This document shows positions 25,177-32,976 of a stretch of DNA of 33,056 nt, piece by piece. The notes below the pieces were generated by a model that saw only the letters and a list, made by a program, of their open reading frames with translations, had not been told where the DNA came from and made no database searches. Both the position numbers and the translations under genes were made by a program. This DNA comes from Thiobacillus denitrificans. GTDB taxonomy: Bacteria > Pseudomonadota > Gammaproteobacteria > Burkholderiales > Thiobacillaceae. The stretch's first letter is position 1. Every line of letters starts with the position of its first letter. Location of the stretch: NCBI GenBank assembly GCA_020725005.1, contig DYFW01000018.1, forward strand, positions 1 through 33,056, given 5' to 3'.

Positions 25177-26247
25177 CTAGCCGAGGGCGGATGCCGCCTT
25201 GATTTCCAGCCACACGGCGCGTCCTGGTTCGAGGCCGAGCGCGGCGACGGCGCGCCGGGCCACGCGCGCGACGACGGCAGCGCCGCCAAGATCGGCTTGC
25301 ACCAGCGTGAGCGCGGGGTCGCCATCGTCGGCGATAGCGGTGATCGTTCCCGGAAGCTGGTTGAGGACGCTCGTGCCAGCCTGGCGCGTCAGCGATATGC
25401 CGACGTCGCGCGCGAGAATGCGCACACGGACACGCTGGTCCGGCGGCAGGCCTGGGTCCGGCAGCCACAGGCTGCCACCGGGGAATTCGACGCGCGCCAA
25501 ATGCCAGTTTTCGTCGCGCTCGGCGAGGCTGGCCTCGATCACCGCGCCGGTGTCGTCGCCGAGACGGATCGGCAAGTCGACCCGCGCCAGGGTGTCCGCC
25601 AGCGGCCCCTGGGCGAGCGCACGCCCGCCTTCGAGCACGACGATATGGTCCGCCAGCCGCGCCACTTCGTCGGGTGCGTGGCTCACGTAGAGAATCGGAA
25701 TATCGAGCTCGGCGCGCAGGCGGTCGAGGTAGGGCAGGATCTCCTGCTTGCGTGCGTGGTCGAGCGCGGCCAGCGGCTCGTCCATCAGCAGCAGACGCGG
25801 CCTCACCGCGAGTGCGCGGGCGATTGCGACGCGCTGGCGCTCGCCGCCGGAGAGCTGGTCCGGGCGGCGGTCGAGCAGGGCGCCGATGCCGAGAAGCTCG
25901 ATCACGTGGTCGAGCGCGGCGGGCTCGAGCGGCGCCGCCGCGCGCCTGCGGCCGTAGTCGATGTTGGCGCGCGCGGACAGGTGCGGGAACAGGCCCGCCT
26001 CCTGGAACACGTAGCCGAGTGGACGCCGGTGCGGCGGCAGGAAATGCCCGGCATCCTGCCAGGCCTCGCCGTCGAATGCGAGCCGCCCGCCGGGCGCGTG
26101 CACCAGTCCCGCGATGCAGCGCAAAAGCGTGGTCTTGCCTGAGCCGGAATGCCCGAACAGGGCGCTGACGCCGCGCGACGGCAGGTCGAGGTCGACGTCC
26201 AGGCAGAAGCCGGGGTAGTCGAGCCTGAAGCGGGCAACGAGGCTCAT
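25177..26247 (-). CDS. modC: Molybdate ABC transporter ATP-binding protein
   Basis: A 356-residue ATPase. Walker A GHSGSGKT (32-39), Q-loop FQEAG, signature LSGGERQR (132-139), Walker B LLLMDEP (152-158), and H-loop YVSHAPDE. The C-terminal part after about 290 is the TOBE/molybdate-binding regulatory domain (ending ARRAVAALGLEPGRAVWLEIKAASALG), typical of ModC. The ATG at 26247 overlaps the modB stop (ATGA). Confidence 0.95.
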   Translation of the reverse strand: MSLVARFRLDYPGFCLDVDLDLPSRGVSALFGHSGSGKTTLLRCIAGLVHAPGGRLAFDGEAWQDAGHFLPPHRRPLGYVFQEAGLFPHLSARANIDYGRRRAAAPLEPAALDHVIELLGIGALLDRRPDQLSGGERQRVAIARALAVRPRLLLMDEPLAALDHARKQEILPYLDRLRAELDIPILYVSHAPDEVARLADHIVVLEGGRALAQGPLADTLARVDLPIRLGDDTGAVIEASLAERDENWHLARVEFPGGSLWLPDPGLPPDQRVRVRILARDVGISLTRQAGTSVLNQLPGTITAIADDGDPALTLVQADLGGAAVVARVARRAVAALGLEPGRAVWLEIKAASALG

Positions 26248-26921
26248 GGATGTGCCGCCGGGTAAAGGCGATTGAACGCGTACACCGCCAGCAGCAACGC
26301 GAAGGACGTCGCGAGGAGCCCGCCTGCCAGCACATGGGCGCTGGCGTAGTCCATCGCCTCGGCGTGATCGTAGATGGCGATCGACAGCACGCGCGTCTCG
26401 CCCGGAATGTTGCCGCCGACCATCAGCACCACGCCGAACTCGCCTACCGTGTGCGCGAAGGTCAGCGTGATCGCGGTAAGGAAGCCGCGCCGCGCGAGCG
26501 GCAGCACCACGCTGAAGAAGCGGTCCCACGGCCCTGCGCGAAGCGTCGCGGCGGCGTCGAGCACGCGCGTGCCGACGGCGCCGAAAGCGTCCTTCAGCGG
26601 CTGCACCATGAAGGGCAGGGAATACAGCGTCGACGCTACCACGAGGCCGGTGAAGCTGAACGCCAGATGGTGCAGGCCGAAGGATTCCAGCGTGCCGCCG
26701 ATCGGGCCCAGCGGCCCCAGCGCCACCAGCATGTAGAAGCCCAGCACCGTCGGCGGCAGTACCAGCGGCAGCGCCACGACGGCTTCCACCGCGACCGACC
26801 AGCGCTGGCGCGTGCGCGCCAGCCACCAGGCGAGCGGCGTGCCGAGCACCAGCAGCACCAGCGTGGTGACGCCGGAAAGCGTGAGCGTGGTGACGAGCGC
26901 CTGCAGGTCGCTGTCGGACAC
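26244..26921 (-). CDS. modB: Molybdate ABC transporter permease
   Basis: A 225-residue permease with about five to six hydrophobic segments. The ABC coupling loop shows DAAATLRAGPWDRFFSVVLPLARRGFL and the typical GEFGVVLMVGGNIPGETRVLSIAIYD of ModB. The start is GTG at 26921, one base from the modA stop (TAA at 26925-26923), so the genes are coupled. Confidence 0.95.
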   Translation of the reverse strand: MSDSDLQALVTTLTLSGVTTLVLLVLGTPLAWWLARTRQRWSVAVEAVVALPLVLPPTVLGFYMLVALGPLGPIGGTLESFGLHHLAFSFTGLVVASTLYSLPFMVQPLKDAFGAVGTRVLDAAATLRAGPWDRFFSVVLPLARRGFLTAITLTFAHTVGEFGVVLMVGGNIPGETRVLSIAIYDHAEAMDYASAHVLAGGLLATSFALLLAVYAFNRLYPAAHP

Positions 26922-26922
26922 C

Positions 26923-27696
26923 TTAGCTGGCCTCTTCGTTCGGCAGAACGAACCCGTAGCGGCGCATCACGGCGCGTGCCGGGGCGCTCGCCATGAACGC
27001 GGCGAATTCCCTGGCCAGCGGGTTCGCCGCTGCGCGCCGGGTGATCACATAAGCCTGTTCCAGCGGCTCGTGCCACTCGGCCGGGATCAGGGTCCAGGCG
27101 CCCTTGCCCTGCAGGGTCGGCGACAGCACCAGCGCCAGCGCGACGATGCCGGCGTCGGCCGCGCCGCTGTCGATGAACTGGGCGGTATGCGCGATGTTTT
27201 CGCCCATCACCAGCTTCGGCTTCATGGCGTCCCATATGCCCTGATGCTGCATGGCTTCCATCGCGCGCAGGCCGTAGGGCGCATGTTGCGGGTTGGCGAT
27301 GGCGAACTTGCGGATCGACGCCCTGGGCAAGTCCTTCAGCGCGGTGTTCGCCAGTTCCGGTTGCGGGCTCCAGAGCACGATGCGGCCCACCGCGTAAGGG
27401 CGGGGAGCGCCGGCCGCCAGGCCTGCCTGCGCGAGCGCGCGCGGGTACACGATGTCGGCGGAAAAATACATGTCGAAGGGCGCGCCGTTCTTGATCTGGG
27501 TGAAAAACTTGCCGGAGGAACCGTAGATCACCTCGATCTGGTCGCCGGGGCGGGTCGCGCGGAATTTCTGCACCACCTCGGCCATGGCGAACTTGAGATC
27601 GGCGGCGGCGGCGATGGTGAGTTTGTCCGCCTGCGCCGGGGCGATCAGGGCCAGCCAGAGCGCGGCGCAGGCGGACAGTCTTGCAAGCAGTTTCAT
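26923..27696 (-). CDS. modA: Molybdate-binding periplasmic protein
   Basis: A 257-residue secreted protein. The ATG at 27696 gives a Sec signal (MKLLARLSACAALWLALIAPAQA, cut before DKLTIAAAADL); a TTG five codons upstream is rejected. ModA blocks: AAAADLKFAM, YGSSGKFFTQI (oxyanion-binding SSG), and ADAGIVALALVLSP. It captures molybdate or tungstate for ModBC. A GAGAAG ribosome site and a ModE box precede it. Confidence 0.95.
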   Translation of the reverse strand: MKLLARLSACAALWLALIAPAQADKLTIAAAADLKFAMAEVVQKFRATRPGDQIEVIYGSSGKFFTQIKNGAPFDMYFSADIVYPRALAQAGLAAGAPRPYAVGRIVLWSPQPELANTALKDLPRASIRKFAIANPQHAPYGLRAMEAMQHQGIWDAMKPKLVMGENIAHTAQFIDSGAADAGIVALALVLSPTLQGKGAWTLIPAEWHEPLEQAYVITRRAAANPLAREFAAFMASAPARAVMRRYGFVLPNEEAS

Positions 27697-27710
27697 GGCG
27701 ACGCTTCTCA

Positions 27711-27732
27711 ATATATACGGACAAATATAACG
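27711..27732 (-). promoter_or_regulatory. ModE box upstream of modA
   Basis: On the minus strand CGTTATAT-TTGTCC-GTATATAT, a match to the ModE operator (CGTTATAT, spacer, ATATATCG-like half), 14 bases before the modA ATG and after the modE stop. Confidence 0.75.
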
Positions 27733-27760
27733 AGGGGCAAAAAAACAGCCGGTGCAGCGA

Positions 27761-28123
27761 TCATTTCCGATTCGCCGACAACAGCCGCGTGAACGCGCGC
27801 ATCTCGTCGGCCACGCTGGCTGCGGCCTTCACTTCCATCGCGCGGTAGCGCGCCAGCACGTCCAGCCCCAGTTCGGTGATGCGCGCCCCGCCGCCGCCCG
27901 ACCCGCCCTTGGCCGCCTCGACGAGCGGCGAACGGAAGCAGCGGTTCATGGTGTCGACCAGCAGCCAGGCGCGGCGGTAAGACATGTTCATCTCGCGCGC
28001 CGCGGCGGAAATCGACCCGCTGCGCGCGATCGCGTCGAGCAGGTCGGCCTTGCCCGGGCCGATCGCGATTTCGGTGCCGAGCAGGATACGCAGGCGGGGT
28101 GTGCCGACGGCTTTGTCGATCAT
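27761..28123 (-). CDS. modE: Short ModE-type repressor (DNA-binding domain only)
   Basis: A 120-residue winged-helix protein. The family signature is clear: LLDAIARSGSISAAAREMNMSYRRAWLLVDTMN, then GGSGGGGARITELGLDVL. E. coli ModE is 262 residues and has two Mop molybdate-binding domains after this part; here they are absent. It is therefore uncertain how molybdate is sensed. The ATG at 28123 lies three bases from a second ModE box and has no Shine-Dalgarno sequence; a TTG at 28159 in frame is less likely. It is first in the modEABC operon. Confidence 0.9.
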   Translation of the reverse strand: MIDKAVGTPRLRILLGTEIAIGPGKADLLDAIARSGSISAAAREMNMSYRRAWLLVDTMNRCFRSPLVEAAKGGSGGGGARITELGLDVLARYRAMEVKAAASVADEMRAFTRLLSANRK

Positions 28124-28125
28124 GG

Positions 28126-28149
28126 CGATATATTGACAAAGATATAACG
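28126..28149 (-). promoter_or_regulatory. ModE box against the modE start
   Basis: On the minus strand CGTTATAT-CTTTGTCA-ATATATCG, a perfect eight-base half-site dyad (CGTTATAT with ATATATCG) with an eight-base spacer. It ends two bases before the modE ATG, so it must cover the promoter -10 region. This indicates autoregulation. Confidence 0.8.
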
Positions 28150-28178
28150 AGTTGCGCAAGCCCGGCGCGCGGCGGTCG

Positions 28179-29837
28179 TCAGGCAGCGGGCAGGCGAACG
28201 ATGACCTCGCCCGTCGGTCCGTCTCCCACGGCCATCGTCCCGCCGTGCGCCTGCACGATGGCGAGGCAGCTCGCCAGCCCCAGGCCGCTGCCGCCGCGTT
28301 TGGTGGTGTGGAAAGGTTCGAACAGGTGTTCGCGCGCCTCCGCCGTGAAGCCGGGGCCGCTGTCGATGACGCGGATCTCGACCTGCTTGGCGGACGCGGC
28401 CAACACCACCTGGATGCGCCCGGCGGGCGCGGCCTGCCGGGCGTTCTCGAGCAGGTTGTCGAGCACGCGTTCGAGCTGGTAGACGTCTACCTGCGCGCGG
28501 AGCACACCGCCTGCGGGAATGAAATCGATCGCCACCTCCGGGTGATGGTCATGCCAGCGATGCGTGATGTCCTCACCCACCGCATTGAGGTCGAGTGTTT
28601 CGAGTTGCAGCCGGATCGGCTTGCCGTAGGCGAGCAGATGCTCGACGGTGCGCATGCAGCGCTCGGTGTGGTGCAGGATGAGCCGGGCATCGGCAAGGGA
28701 GGCTGCGTCCTGCGCCCGTTCCGACTGGCGCGCCTGCAGTTCGGCGACGCCGCGGATCACCGACAGCGGGTTGTTGATGTCGTGGGCGACGCGCGCGGCC
28801 ATGCGGCCGATGGCCGAGAGGCGTTCCTGTTGCTGGAGCTGGCGTTCGAGTTCGCGCAGTTTCGCGAGGTCGGCGGTCATGGCGTTGTAGGCACGCACCA
28901 GGCGGGCGATCTCGTTGTCGCCACGAACGTCTTCGACCGGCGTGAACTCGCCGCGGCCGACTGCAGCAACCGCCTGGGTCAGGCGGCCCAGCGGAGCCAG
29001 TTGCCGGCGCAGGGTCAGGCCGAGCAGCAGGGCGAGCAGCACGCCCGCCCCCAGCAGCAGCCAGGCAAGCAGTTGCTTCACCGCGGCCAGCGCACGTTCG
29101 ACGCTGTCGTCGAGCTGCACATCAAGCCAGATCGGCGCGTCGGTCGGGCTCGTCAGCTGCACGCGCTGCCCGAGCACAGGCGTATCCGGCCGCGCCAGCC
29201 GCACGTGGACGCCGCCGCCCGGCGGAAAGGTGGCGGCAAGGACCGACGCCAAGGGGCGCCCGATCCATAGCAGTGCGAGGGTGTTGCCGGCGCGCATGAG
29301 CGGCGCCGACGCGCTGAGCCAGGGCTGGCCGTCGATCCAGATCACGCGCGACGCGGCCTGCGCGAATTCGCCGGGCGGGGCGACGGGTGGTACCACGCTC
29401 GGCGCCGCGGCGACGAGGCGGCCATTTGCGTCCCACAGGCGCGCCGCGTCGAGATGAAAGGCCGCCGCGCTGCGCCTGATCGCGGCGACGGGGTGTTCGA
29501 TCTCTCCGTCGAGATAGAGGTGGTAGTAGGTCGCGTTGTTGAGTTCGGCGTCCTTGCTCAGGAGTTCGCCGAGATTGCGCAGCGCATCGAGCTCGCGCGT
29601 CACCGTCGCGCGCACCTGTCCCTCGGTCTGGGCGAGGCGCTCGGCGCTGAGATCGGAAAAGCGTTGGCTGACGAAATGGTCGATGCCGAGGAAGAGCAGG
29701 ACGCTGATGAGTGCGACACTCGCGGCGGAGGCGGCGAGCAGGGTGAACAGCAGGGAATGGCGCCAGTCCCGCAAGGCGCGCAATAGCGGCCGTCGCGTGG
29801 GCGGCGCGTCTGCGGCGATGAGGGTATCCTCGGTCAT
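28179..29837 (-). CDS. Sensor histidine kinase, partner of the sigma-54 activator
   Basis: A 552-residue membrane kinase. TM1 at about 28-52, a periplasmic sensor of about 200 residues, TM2 at about 254-275, HAMP (about 276-335), HisKA with phospho-acceptor His352 (ARVAHDINNPLSV), and HATPase with N box (NLLENARQ, 461-468), G1 (DSGPGF, 492-497) and G2 (GGSGLGLA, 515-522). The periplasmic part has no family I can name. The minus-strand ATG at 29837 has GGAAGA before it. It is divergent from the response regulator gene across only 40 bases. By context it should control the Sox genes; its input could be thiosulfate or another reduced sulfur compound, which is inference. Confidence 0.9.
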   Translation of the reverse strand: MTEDTLIAADAPPTRRPLLRALRDWRHSLLFTLLAASAASVALISVLLFLGIDHFVSQRFSDLSAERLAQTEGQVRATVTRELDALRNLGELLSKDAELNNATYYHLYLDGEIEHPVAAIRRSAAAFHLDAARLWDANGRLVAAAPSVVPPVAPPGEFAQAASRVIWIDGQPWLSASAPLMRAGNTLALLWIGRPLASVLAATFPPGGGVHVRLARPDTPVLGQRVQLTSPTDAPIWLDVQLDDSVERALAAVKQLLAWLLLGAGVLLALLLGLTLRRQLAPLGRLTQAVAAVGRGEFTPVEDVRGDNEIARLVRAYNAMTADLAKLRELERQLQQQERLSAIGRMAARVAHDINNPLSVIRGVAELQARQSERAQDAASLADARLILHHTERCMRTVEHLLAYGKPIRLQLETLDLNAVGEDITHRWHDHHPEVAIDFIPAGGVLRAQVDVYQLERVLDNLLENARQAAPAGRIQVVLAASAKQVEIRVIDSGPGFTAEAREHLFEPFHTTKRGGSGLGLASCLAIVQAHGGTMAVGDGPTGEVIVRLPAA

Positions 29838-29877
29838 GGCACAATCTTCCGAACGCTTAGGACAACCACTCTAAACG

Positions 29878-31281
29878 ATGCTCGCCGACAGTGGAAAACC
29901 GCACAACGAGTCGCCGCTGACCATCCTCGTGGTCGAGGACGAGCCGGACGTTGCAGCGCTGCTGAAGCGCATTATCGAGACGTGTGGACCGCATCGCGTG
30001 CGCGTGGAGACCGCGCCTGGCGAGCTCGTGGCGCGGTTCAAGGAAACCAGGCCTGATCTCATCTTCACCGACCTCGTCATGCCGGGGATCGACGGCTTCG
30101 AGGTGATCCGCCAGGTCCAGGCGTTCGATCCCGGCCTGCCGGTGATCGTGGTGAGCGCGCACGCCACGCTCGACAACGCGGTACAGGCGGTGAAGCTGGG
30201 CGCCTTCGACTTTCTCGCCAAGCCCTTCGGCCTCGAAGCCGTGGAACTGGTGCTGGCGAAGGCGCGCCGCGAAGTCGAAAGCCGCGCGCGCCAGGCCGAG
30301 CTGTGCCAGCAGATGCAGGCGCGCGACGGCGACCTCAATGCGTTGCAGGGCGCGAGCCCGGCGATGCAGCGCCTGCGCGAGTGGATCGTGCAGGTGCGCG
30401 GCACCCGCGCCAACGTGCTGATCGAAGGCGAGAGCGGCACCGGCAAGGAACTGGTGGCGCGCGCACTGCACGGCGGGCAGGGCCCTTTCATCGCCCTCAA
30501 CATGGCGGCGATCCCGGACGACCTCGCCGAATCCGAGCTGTTCGGCTACGCCAGGGGCGCTTTCACCGGCGCCACCCGCGAGCGCGCCGGCCTCATCCGC
30601 GAAGCGCACGGCGGCAGCCTCTTTCTCGACGAGGTCAACGCGATGAGCCCGCTGATCCAGGCCAAGCTCTTGCGTGTGCTGCAGGAACGCCGGGTGCGTC
30701 CGCTCGGCGCCGATCGCGACTTCGAGGTGGACTTTCGGTTGCTGGCGGCGAGCAACGTGGCGCTGGAGCAGAAGGTGGCCGCAGGCGTCTTCCGGCGCGA
30801 CCTCTTCCACCGCCTGAAAGTGCTCAACGTGCGCCTGCCGCCGCTGCGCGAACGGCGCGAGGACATCGCCGCGCTGGCCGAGTTCTTCGTCGAGCGCTAC
30901 GCCCGCGCCCAGGGGCGGCGGGTGCGCCGGCTCGCGCCGGACGCCGTGCTCGCGCTGATGGCGGCCGACTGGCCAGGCAACGTGCGCGAACTCGAAAACG
31001 CGGTCGAGCAAGCGGTCATCCTGTGTCCAGAATCGGCGCTGGAAGTGCCGCTGGCGCTCCTGCCCGAGAACCTCGGCGGCCGCGGCTGGCTGGGCAGCGC
31101 CGGCGAACCCGCAAGCGGCCGCCCGGCGACGCTCGCTGAAATGGAGCGACGCTACATCCTGTCGGTGCTGGAGCTGACGGGCGGCAACAAGGCCGAGGCA
31201 TCGCGCATCCTCGCGATCGGCTACAAGACACTGCTGCGCAAGCTCTCCGGCATGGTGGAAGACGAGGAAGCCGATGCCTGA
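29878..31281 (+). CDS. Sigma-54-dependent response regulator (NtrC family)
   Basis: A 467-residue activator. Receiver at 1-130 with acidic pair Glu20-Asp21, phospho-acceptor Asp65 and Lys115. AAA+ domain at about 155-395: Walker A GESGTGK (184-190), sigma-54 loop GAFTGA (227-232), Walker B GGSLFLDE (245-252), arginine fingers in FRRDLFHRL. Fis-type helix-turn-helix at about 435-455 (NKAEASRILAIGYKTLLRKL). All parts of an active enhancer-binding protein are intact. Its stop is three bases before two tandem dyads and about 130 bases before a sigma-54 promoter that serves soxX. It resembles TspR of Acidithiobacillus caldus in role and context. The start ATG at 29878 has no good ribosome site. 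Confidence 0.93.
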   Translation: MLADSGKPHNESPLTILVVEDEPDVAALLKRIIETCGPHRVRVETAPGELVARFKETRPDLIFTDLVMPGIDGFEVIRQVQAFDPGLPVIVVSAHATLDNAVQAVKLGAFDFLAKPFGLEAVELVLAKARREVESRARQAELCQQMQARDGDLNALQGASPAMQRLREWIVQVRGTRANVLIEGESGTGKELVARALHGGQGPFIALNMAAIPDDLAESELFGYARGAFTGATRERAGLIREAHGGSLFLDEVNAMSPLIQAKLLRVLQERRVRPLGADRDFEVDFRLLAASNVALEQKVAAGVFRRDLFHRLKVLNVRLPPLRERREDIAALAEFFVERYARAQGRRVRRLAPDAVLALMAADWPGNVRELENAVEQAVILCPESALEVPLALLPENLGGRGWLGSAGEPASGRPATLAEMERRYILSVLELTGGNKAEASRILAIGYKTLLRKLSGMVEDEEADA

Positions 31282-31284
31282 CCC

Positions 31285-31333
31285 TGGGTCGTACTGACCC
31301 ACAGGCAAAAGCTGGCTGGGTCAATTTGACCTG
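31285..31333 (+). promoter_or_regulatory. Two tandem enhancer (UAS) dyads upstream of sox
   Basis: TGGGTC-GTACT-GACCCA (31285-31301) and TGGGTC-AATTT-GACCTG (31317-31333) are two 17-bp copies of one pattern, TGGGTC-N5-GACC. Their centres are 32 bp apart, close to three helical turns. They lie about 145 and 112 bases upstream of the predicted sox start, the normal place for enhancers of a sigma-54 activator. Confidence 0.75.
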
Positions 31334-31410
31334 GCGGCCCGCGCACCGGCACCCCGGGCCGGTGGCAGATTCCCCATAAGGGTCAAGCGCCTGTAATCAG
31401 TACCGGATAT

Positions 31411-31426
31411 GGGCACAGGGCTTGCA
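31411..31426 (+). promoter_or_regulatory. Sigma-54 promoter of the sox operon
   Basis: GGGCACAGGGCTTGCA fits the -24/-12 consensus TGGCACG-N4-TTGCA at all but two fixed positions, with the invariant GG (31412-31413) and GC (31424-31425) ten bases apart. The start should lie near 31437, about 35 bases before the soxX ATG. Confidence 0.8.
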
Positions 31427-31471
31427 TTGCACCCGGTCGGACGTTTTGTTCCAGATCGAGAGGAGAGCCCC

Positions 31472-32008
31472 ATGAAAATCACCCTGTTGGCCCTCGCCAT
31501 CGGCGGCCTCACCGCAGCGATGCCTGCCGTGGCCGACGAGGCCCTGCCATCCAACCTGCTGTATGACGCCGGCAAGGAAAAGAAAACCGTCTGGCCTTTG
31601 CCGGTGAAGAACAGCGGCGAGCTGAAATACAACGAGCACCGCCAGGACCTGTCGAAGTGGCCCACGCTGAGCTACGAGGACAAGCGGCCGACGAAGAAAG
31701 CCGAAAAGGTTGAACTGCAGGGCCCCCTCAACGGCAATGCGGAGAACGGCAAGAAGCTCGCGATGAACACCCAGCGCGGCAACTGCTGGGCCTGCCACGC
31801 GCTTCCCGGCGACGTCCAGCCCGGCAGCGGCGGGCCGCCCCTGCTGAACGTCGGCACCTGGGGCTACAGCGATGCGCACATGTACCAGCAGATATGGGAC
31901 CGGCGCGTCGCCAATCCGGGCACGGAGATGCCGCCCTTCGGCACCAACGGCGTCCTGTCAGATCAGGACATCCGCGACATCGTCGCCTTCCTGCAATCCC
32001 TGAATTGA
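31472..32008 (+). CDS. soxX: SoxX, monohaem cytochrome c subunit of SoxAX
   Basis: A 178-residue periplasmic cytochrome. Signal peptide cut near 21 (PAVA-DEAL), an N-terminal extension of about 80 residues, haem motif CWACH (105-109), and distal ligand Met153 in GTEMPPFG, followed by SDQDIRDIVAFLQSLN. With SoxA it makes the enzyme that attaches thiosulfate to the SoxYZ carrier. A strong GAGGAGAG precedes the ATG. Confidence 0.95.
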   Translation: MKITLLALAIGGLTAAMPAVADEALPSNLLYDAGKEKKTVWPLPVKNSGELKYNEHRQDLSKWPTLSYEDKRPTKKAEKVELQGPLNGNAENGKKLAMNTQRGNCWACHALPGDVQPGSGGPPLLNVGTWGYSDAHMYQQIWDRRVANPGTEMPPFGTNGVLSDQDIRDIVAFLQSLN

Positions 32009-32024
32009 GCCCCGGAGGAAACCC

Positions 32025-32915
32025 ATGAAAACATCCGCACGCATCGCCGCGATCGCCCTGTCGGGCCTGGCGCTCTCCCTCGGGGCCCACGCCGAGGAGG
32101 TCTACCGCGACATGACGCCCTACATCGACTACGGCAGCAAGCCCCGGGCCAGCGATGACGCTCGGCACACCAATACCTACCAGTACTGGAAGGACAACGC
32201 CAGGATCGACCCGCAGCGGGCGAGCAGCGCCACCCAGTTCTGGACCGTGAACTGGAAGTACAAGGATCCACCCTTCAACGACACCCTGCACGGCGGCCAT
32301 GATGCGCAGGACCGGGGCGCGGAGCTGTATCGGCAACTCAACGCCGACGGCCGCTTCGCCGCCTGCCTTGGCGCGAAAAAGGGCGAGCTCAAGGGTCTGC
32401 GCCTGCAATATCCGCAGTACCGCAAGGACATGCAGCGCGTCGTTGGGCTGGAGGCGATGATCGAGCACTGCGCCGACAAGCAGGGCATGAAGCTCGTCAA
32501 CGGCAGTTACGACAACTCGGCAGTGTCGGTCTACATCACGGCGTTCAGCAACGGCATGCCGATCAGGATCGACGTCTCGAAAGGCCCGCTGAAGGAATCC
32601 TTCGAGAACGGCAAGAAGCTCTTCCACACCAAGGCCGGCTGGACCAACTTCTCCTGCGCCACCTGCCATGTCTCGGTCGTCGGCAAAAACCTGCGCGGGC
32701 AGACCCCGACCACGCACTACGGCGACGTGGCGCACTGGCCGACCTGGCGCAGCAAGGACGAACTGCAGTCGCTCCACGTGCGCTTCACCGAGTGCAACCG
32801 CAATTCCGGCGTCCAGCCGCTGCAGATCGGCAGCAAGGAATACACCGACATCGAGGTGTTCATGACCGCGTTGTCGAATGGTTATCCAGTGGTCAATCCC
32901 AGTCAGCGCGACTGA
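32025..32915 (+). CDS. soxA: SoxA, cytochrome c subunit of SoxAX (monohaem)
   Basis: A 296-residue periplasmic cytochrome. Signal peptide cut near 23 (GAHA-EEVY). One haem motif, CATCH (211-215), with the active-site cysteine ligand Cys257 in RFTECNRN. The N-terminal haem of dihaem SoxA is absent; Cys114 and Cys149 are in the place where monohaem types such as Starkeya novella hold a disulfide. It catalyses the coupling of thiosulfate to SoxY. GGAGGAA precedes the ATG, 17 bases after soxX. Confidence 0.95.
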   Translation: MKTSARIAAIALSGLALSLGAHAEEVYRDMTPYIDYGSKPRASDDARHTNTYQYWKDNARIDPQRASSATQFWTVNWKYKDPPFNDTLHGGHDAQDRGAELYRQLNADGRFAACLGAKKGELKGLRLQYPQYRKDMQRVVGLEAMIEHCADKQGMKLVNGSYDNSAVSVYITAFSNGMPIRIDVSKGPLKESFENGKKLFHTKAGWTNFSCATCHVSVVGKNLRGQTPTTHYGDVAHWPTWRSKDELQSLHVRFTECNRNSGVQPLQIGSKEYTDIEVFMTALSNGYPVVNPSQRD

Positions 32916-32925
32916 GCGACGGCAT

Positions 32926-32947
32926 GCGCCGCCCTGCGGGGCGGCGC
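32926..32947 (+). other. Strong stem-loop between soxA and soxY
   Basis: GCGCCGCCC-TGCG-GGGCGGCGC, nine base pairs, all G-C, without a following T run. It is more likely an mRNA-processing or partial-attenuation hairpin than a terminator, since soxY follows after 29 bases. Confidence 0.55.
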
Positions 32948-32976
32948 TCTCACACCATCATTGCAAAGGATCCAAC

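Noticed and set aside
27697..27711. Longer modA start at a TTG
   Set aside because: The TTG codon touches the ModE box, and the ATG at 27696 gives a clean signal peptide with a ribosome site.
31375..31385. A third enhancer half-site (GGGTCAA) near the sigma-54 promoter
   Set aside because: Only one arm is present and it lies too near the promoter; probably chance.
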